Positions 62,262 through 64,000 of a stretch of 64,000 nucleotides of DNA are shown in pieces (within the stretch, counting starts at the first letter, position 1; every line of letters begins with the position of its first letter). The position numbers were made by a program, and so were the translations under genes. The notes beneath the pieces are model-generated. The model did no database searches. It was not told the DNA's origin and saw only the letters and a list, made by a program, of their open reading frames with translations. The stretch is from Ahrensia marina (GTDB lineage Bacteria > Pseudomonadota > Alphaproteobacteria > Rhizobiales > Rhizobiaceae): NCBI RefSeq assembly GCF_001293565.1, contig NZ_JXMU01000010.1, positions 62,001 to 126,000 of the forward strand, written 5' to 3'.

Positions 62262-63098
62262 ATGCATATGTCCAATATGTCTGATCAAGCTTTGTTTCCC
62301 CCGCCGGAGAAAGCTGCCATACTTTACCCCGGCAAGGTGATGCATGCGCGCTTGAAACCATTTGGCCACCGCTTCAACTACCGCGTTTTCAATTGCCTGT
62401 TTGATTTGGATAAACTCGGTTCCATATCAAAAACGGCAGGTCTGTTTTCCGTCGGACGCTTCAACCTTGTCAGTTTTTATGAGCGCGACCATTTGCCTGA
62501 AGGGCAAAAGGGCAGCTTGCGCGACTATGCATCCAATCTGGCCGAAAAAGCAGGACTGAAGCGCCCTCACCGTATTCTTCTATTGGCATATCCGCGCATT
62601 TTGGGTTTCGTCTTCAACCCGATAAGTGTGTACTTCTGCTACGATGAAACCAAACATCTGACCGGCGTAATTTATGAGGTTCGCAATACCTTTGGTGAGC
62701 GCCACAGCTATGTTTGCAAGGTCGAGAGCGGCCAGCTGACGAAAGCCGGATTGCGGCAGGAACGGACCAAGATTTTCTATGTGTCCCCGTTTATTGATAT
62801 GGGATTGCGCTATCATTTTCGTATAACGCCACCCGGCGAAAAGGTAAAAATCCGCATCTTTGAAACCGATGGCGCAGACCCGTTTTTGTCGGCAACCTTT
62901 ATTGGCGACGCCAAACCTTTTACGTCCGCCGCACTTGCCGGCCAAGTTGCGCGCCTGCCCTTTATGACATTGAAAGTGGTCGCCGGCATTCATTGGGAAG
63001 CGCTCAAACTCTGGCTGAAGGGCGCAAAATACCGCCCGAGAGGCAATCCGCCAGCCCCTGTCAGCTATCAGGATCGCATAACTGGACCTGCGGAATAA
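62262..63098 (+). CDS. DUF1365 family protein
   Basis: About 278 residues. It starts in a run of ATG codons (62262, 62268, 62277) none of which has a good ribosome site, so the exact start is open. LYPGKVMHARLKPFGHRFNY is the DUF1365 opening, followed by RVFNCLFDLDKL, LAYPRILGFVFNPISVYFCY and HYHF-type MGLRYHFRITPPGEK. It always travels with the COG2907 and cfa genes and is probably part of the same lipid-modifying route. Confidence 0.85.
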   Translation: MHMSNMSDQALFPPPEKAAILYPGKVMHARLKPFGHRFNYRVFNCLFDLDKLGSISKTAGLFSVGRFNLVSFYERDHLPEGQKGSLRDYASNLAEKAGLKRPHRILLLAYPRILGFVFNPISVYFCYDETKHLTGVIYEVRNTFGERHSYVCKVESGQLTKAGLRQERTKIFYVSPFIDMGLRYHFRITPPGEKVKIRIFETDGADPFLSATFIGDAKPFTSAALAGQVARLPFMTLKVVAGIHWEALKLWLKGAKYRPRGNPPAPVSYQDRITGPAE

Positions 63099-63139
63099 TT
63101 TGTATAAATTTATAGATAGAAGAAACGAGACAATCTTTG

Positions 63140-64000
63140 ATGTCACACGCGACTAACAGCATGGATGATCTATCAGCCGTTGCAGAGCCGTTAACGGCAG
63201 AAAACTTGCGTAATTATGCGCGCGGCTTGCCTGTAAAAGCACGTTTGGCGCTTAAACTGGCGCTGCAACTGCCAAAAGGCACTTTGACAATCCAGATGCC
63301 GGATCAACGTGTGGTCAAGATTGAAGGGCGTGAAAAAGGCCCTGATGCCGCGCTTGTGCTTCACAATTGGAATCTGCCCAAACGCGCCTTGAGCGGTGCT
63401 ACGACCGGTGTTGCAGAAAGCTATATTGACGGTGATTGGCATAGCCCCGACATCACGACTTTCCTGCGCTTGTTTGTTGTTAATGAAGAATGGGGCAACC
63501 GTCTTGCCAGCAGCAGCAGGATCATGACGGTTTTGGGCAAAATCCGCCACTGGTTAAACCGCAATACCAAGTCCAAAGCCAAACAGAATATTGCCGCACA
63601 TTATGATCTCGGCAACAAGTTCTATGCCGCCTGGCTTGACCCGACGATGACATATTCCTCCGCTCTTTATCAGGACGGCGCAAATGATCTGCAATCGGCT
63701 CAAACAGCAAAATACCGCGCGCTTGCAAACGCTATCGGCATTACAAAAGATGATCATGTGCTTGAAATCGGCTGCGGTTGGGGCGGATTTGCTGAATTTG
63801 CCGCACGCGAAATCGGCTGCAAAATCACAGGGCTTACAATCAGCCGCGAGCAGCTTGATTTTGCCCGCGAACGCATCCGCGCCGCGGATCTTTCGGACAA
63901 AGTCACATTCAAGTTTCAGGACTACCGCGACGAGCAAGGTAAATATGATAAAGTTGTCTCAATCGAAATGTTCGAAGCCGTTGGTGAAGCCTATTGGGGC
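63140..64000 (+). CDS. cfa: Cyclopropane-fatty-acyl-phospholipid synthase family (partial, runs off the window)
   Basis: 287 codons from ATG 63140 to the edge. An N-terminal lipid-binding part (SYIDGDWHSPDITTFLRLF) is followed by HYDLGNKFYAAWLDPTMTYS, then VLEIGCGWGGFAEFAAREIG (SAM motif) and ISREQLDFARERI. Cfa adds a methylene bridge to unsaturated acyl chains; relatives in photo-oxidative clusters methylate instead. The catalytic C-terminal third is not in the window. Confidence 0.92.
   Translation, partial: MSHATNSMDDLSAVAEPLTAENLRNYARGLPVKARLALKLALQLPKGTLTIQMPDQRVVKIEGREKGPDAALVLHNWNLPKRALSGATTGVAESYIDGDWHSPDITTFLRLFVVNEEWGNRLASSSRIMTVLGKIRHWLNRNTKSKAKQNIAAHYDLGNKFYAAWLDPTMTYSSALYQDGANDLQSAQTAKYRALANAIGITKDDHVLEIGCGWGGFAEFAAREIGCKITGLTISREQLDFARERIRAADLSDKVTFKFQDYRDEQGKYDKVVSIEMFEAVGEAYWG

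Overview
The window is a contiguous piece of an alphaproteobacterial chromosome, most likely from the Rhizobiales (Hyphomicrobiales). The support is: an ExoR-type Sel1 regulator, a fused SecDF, an ATP12 chaperone, a PopZ (DUF2497) protein, DUF1127 micro-proteins with CCUCCC-loop RNAs, a TrmFO, and the gene order scpA-scpB / tatA-tatB-tatC / serS-surE-pcm. Base composition looks close to even, which is low for soil rhizobia and would fit a marine member; I cannot name a genus. I see no insertion sequence, prophage, integrase, CRISPR array or rRNA.

Layout. 1-9.2 kb: end of an ATP12 gene, parE, a DUF2336 protein, an FMN-enzyme pair, a secreted beta-repeat protein, an acyltransferase, thrS with a structured leader, and tRNA-Leu(GAG). 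9.3-18.8 kb: a GNAT-like protein with a polysaccharide deacetylase, lipB, a START-like/site-2-protease fusion, an internally duplicated helical protein, a TPR methyltransferase, mnmD with a divergent FAD oxidoreductase, and an FeS-type photolyase. 19-23.5 kb: tig behind tRNA-Leu(TAG), a GDYXXLXY/DUF2157 membrane pair, then two tandem DUF1127 loci, each followed by hairpins whose loops carry CCUCCC. 23.5-46 kb: trmFO, then a long minus-strand block of envelope, secretion, segregation and translation genes. Its pieces are an NDUFAF6-like and a Mth938-like protein, secDF-yajC, an NlpD-like factor, pcm-surE-serS, tatABC, an orphan ABC ATPase, scpAB, nagZ, a SPOR protein, argS and dgt; one plus-strand AAA ATPase interrupts it. 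46-50.4 kb: a coupled erpA-xthA chain, an SPFH protein, small envelope proteins and exoR. 50.6-59.2 kb: a FadL-type porin, valS, popZ, tolC, a PIMT-like methyltransferase, tRNA-Cys and tRNA-Asn. 59.4-64 kb: phrB, a COG2907-type FAD enzyme, DUF1365 and cfa (cut by the edge), which resembles the photo-oxidative lipid and DNA repair cluster of other alphaproteobacteria.

Themes. Much of the window serves envelope biogenesis and protein export (SecDF-YajC, TatABC, TolC, NagZ, SPOR, NlpD-like, PopZ, ExoR), aminoacyl-tRNA synthesis (thrS, serS, argS, valS), tRNA modification (trmFO, mnmD) and light or oxidative damage repair (two unrelated photolyases, cfa cluster). The most interesting non-coding signals are a hairpin just upstream of the thrS ribosome binding site that looks like a tRNA-Thr(UGU) anticodon arm, and the duplicated DUF1127/CCUCCC-loop RNA loci, which share a 30-bp upstream element with four TGCA words at identical spacing.
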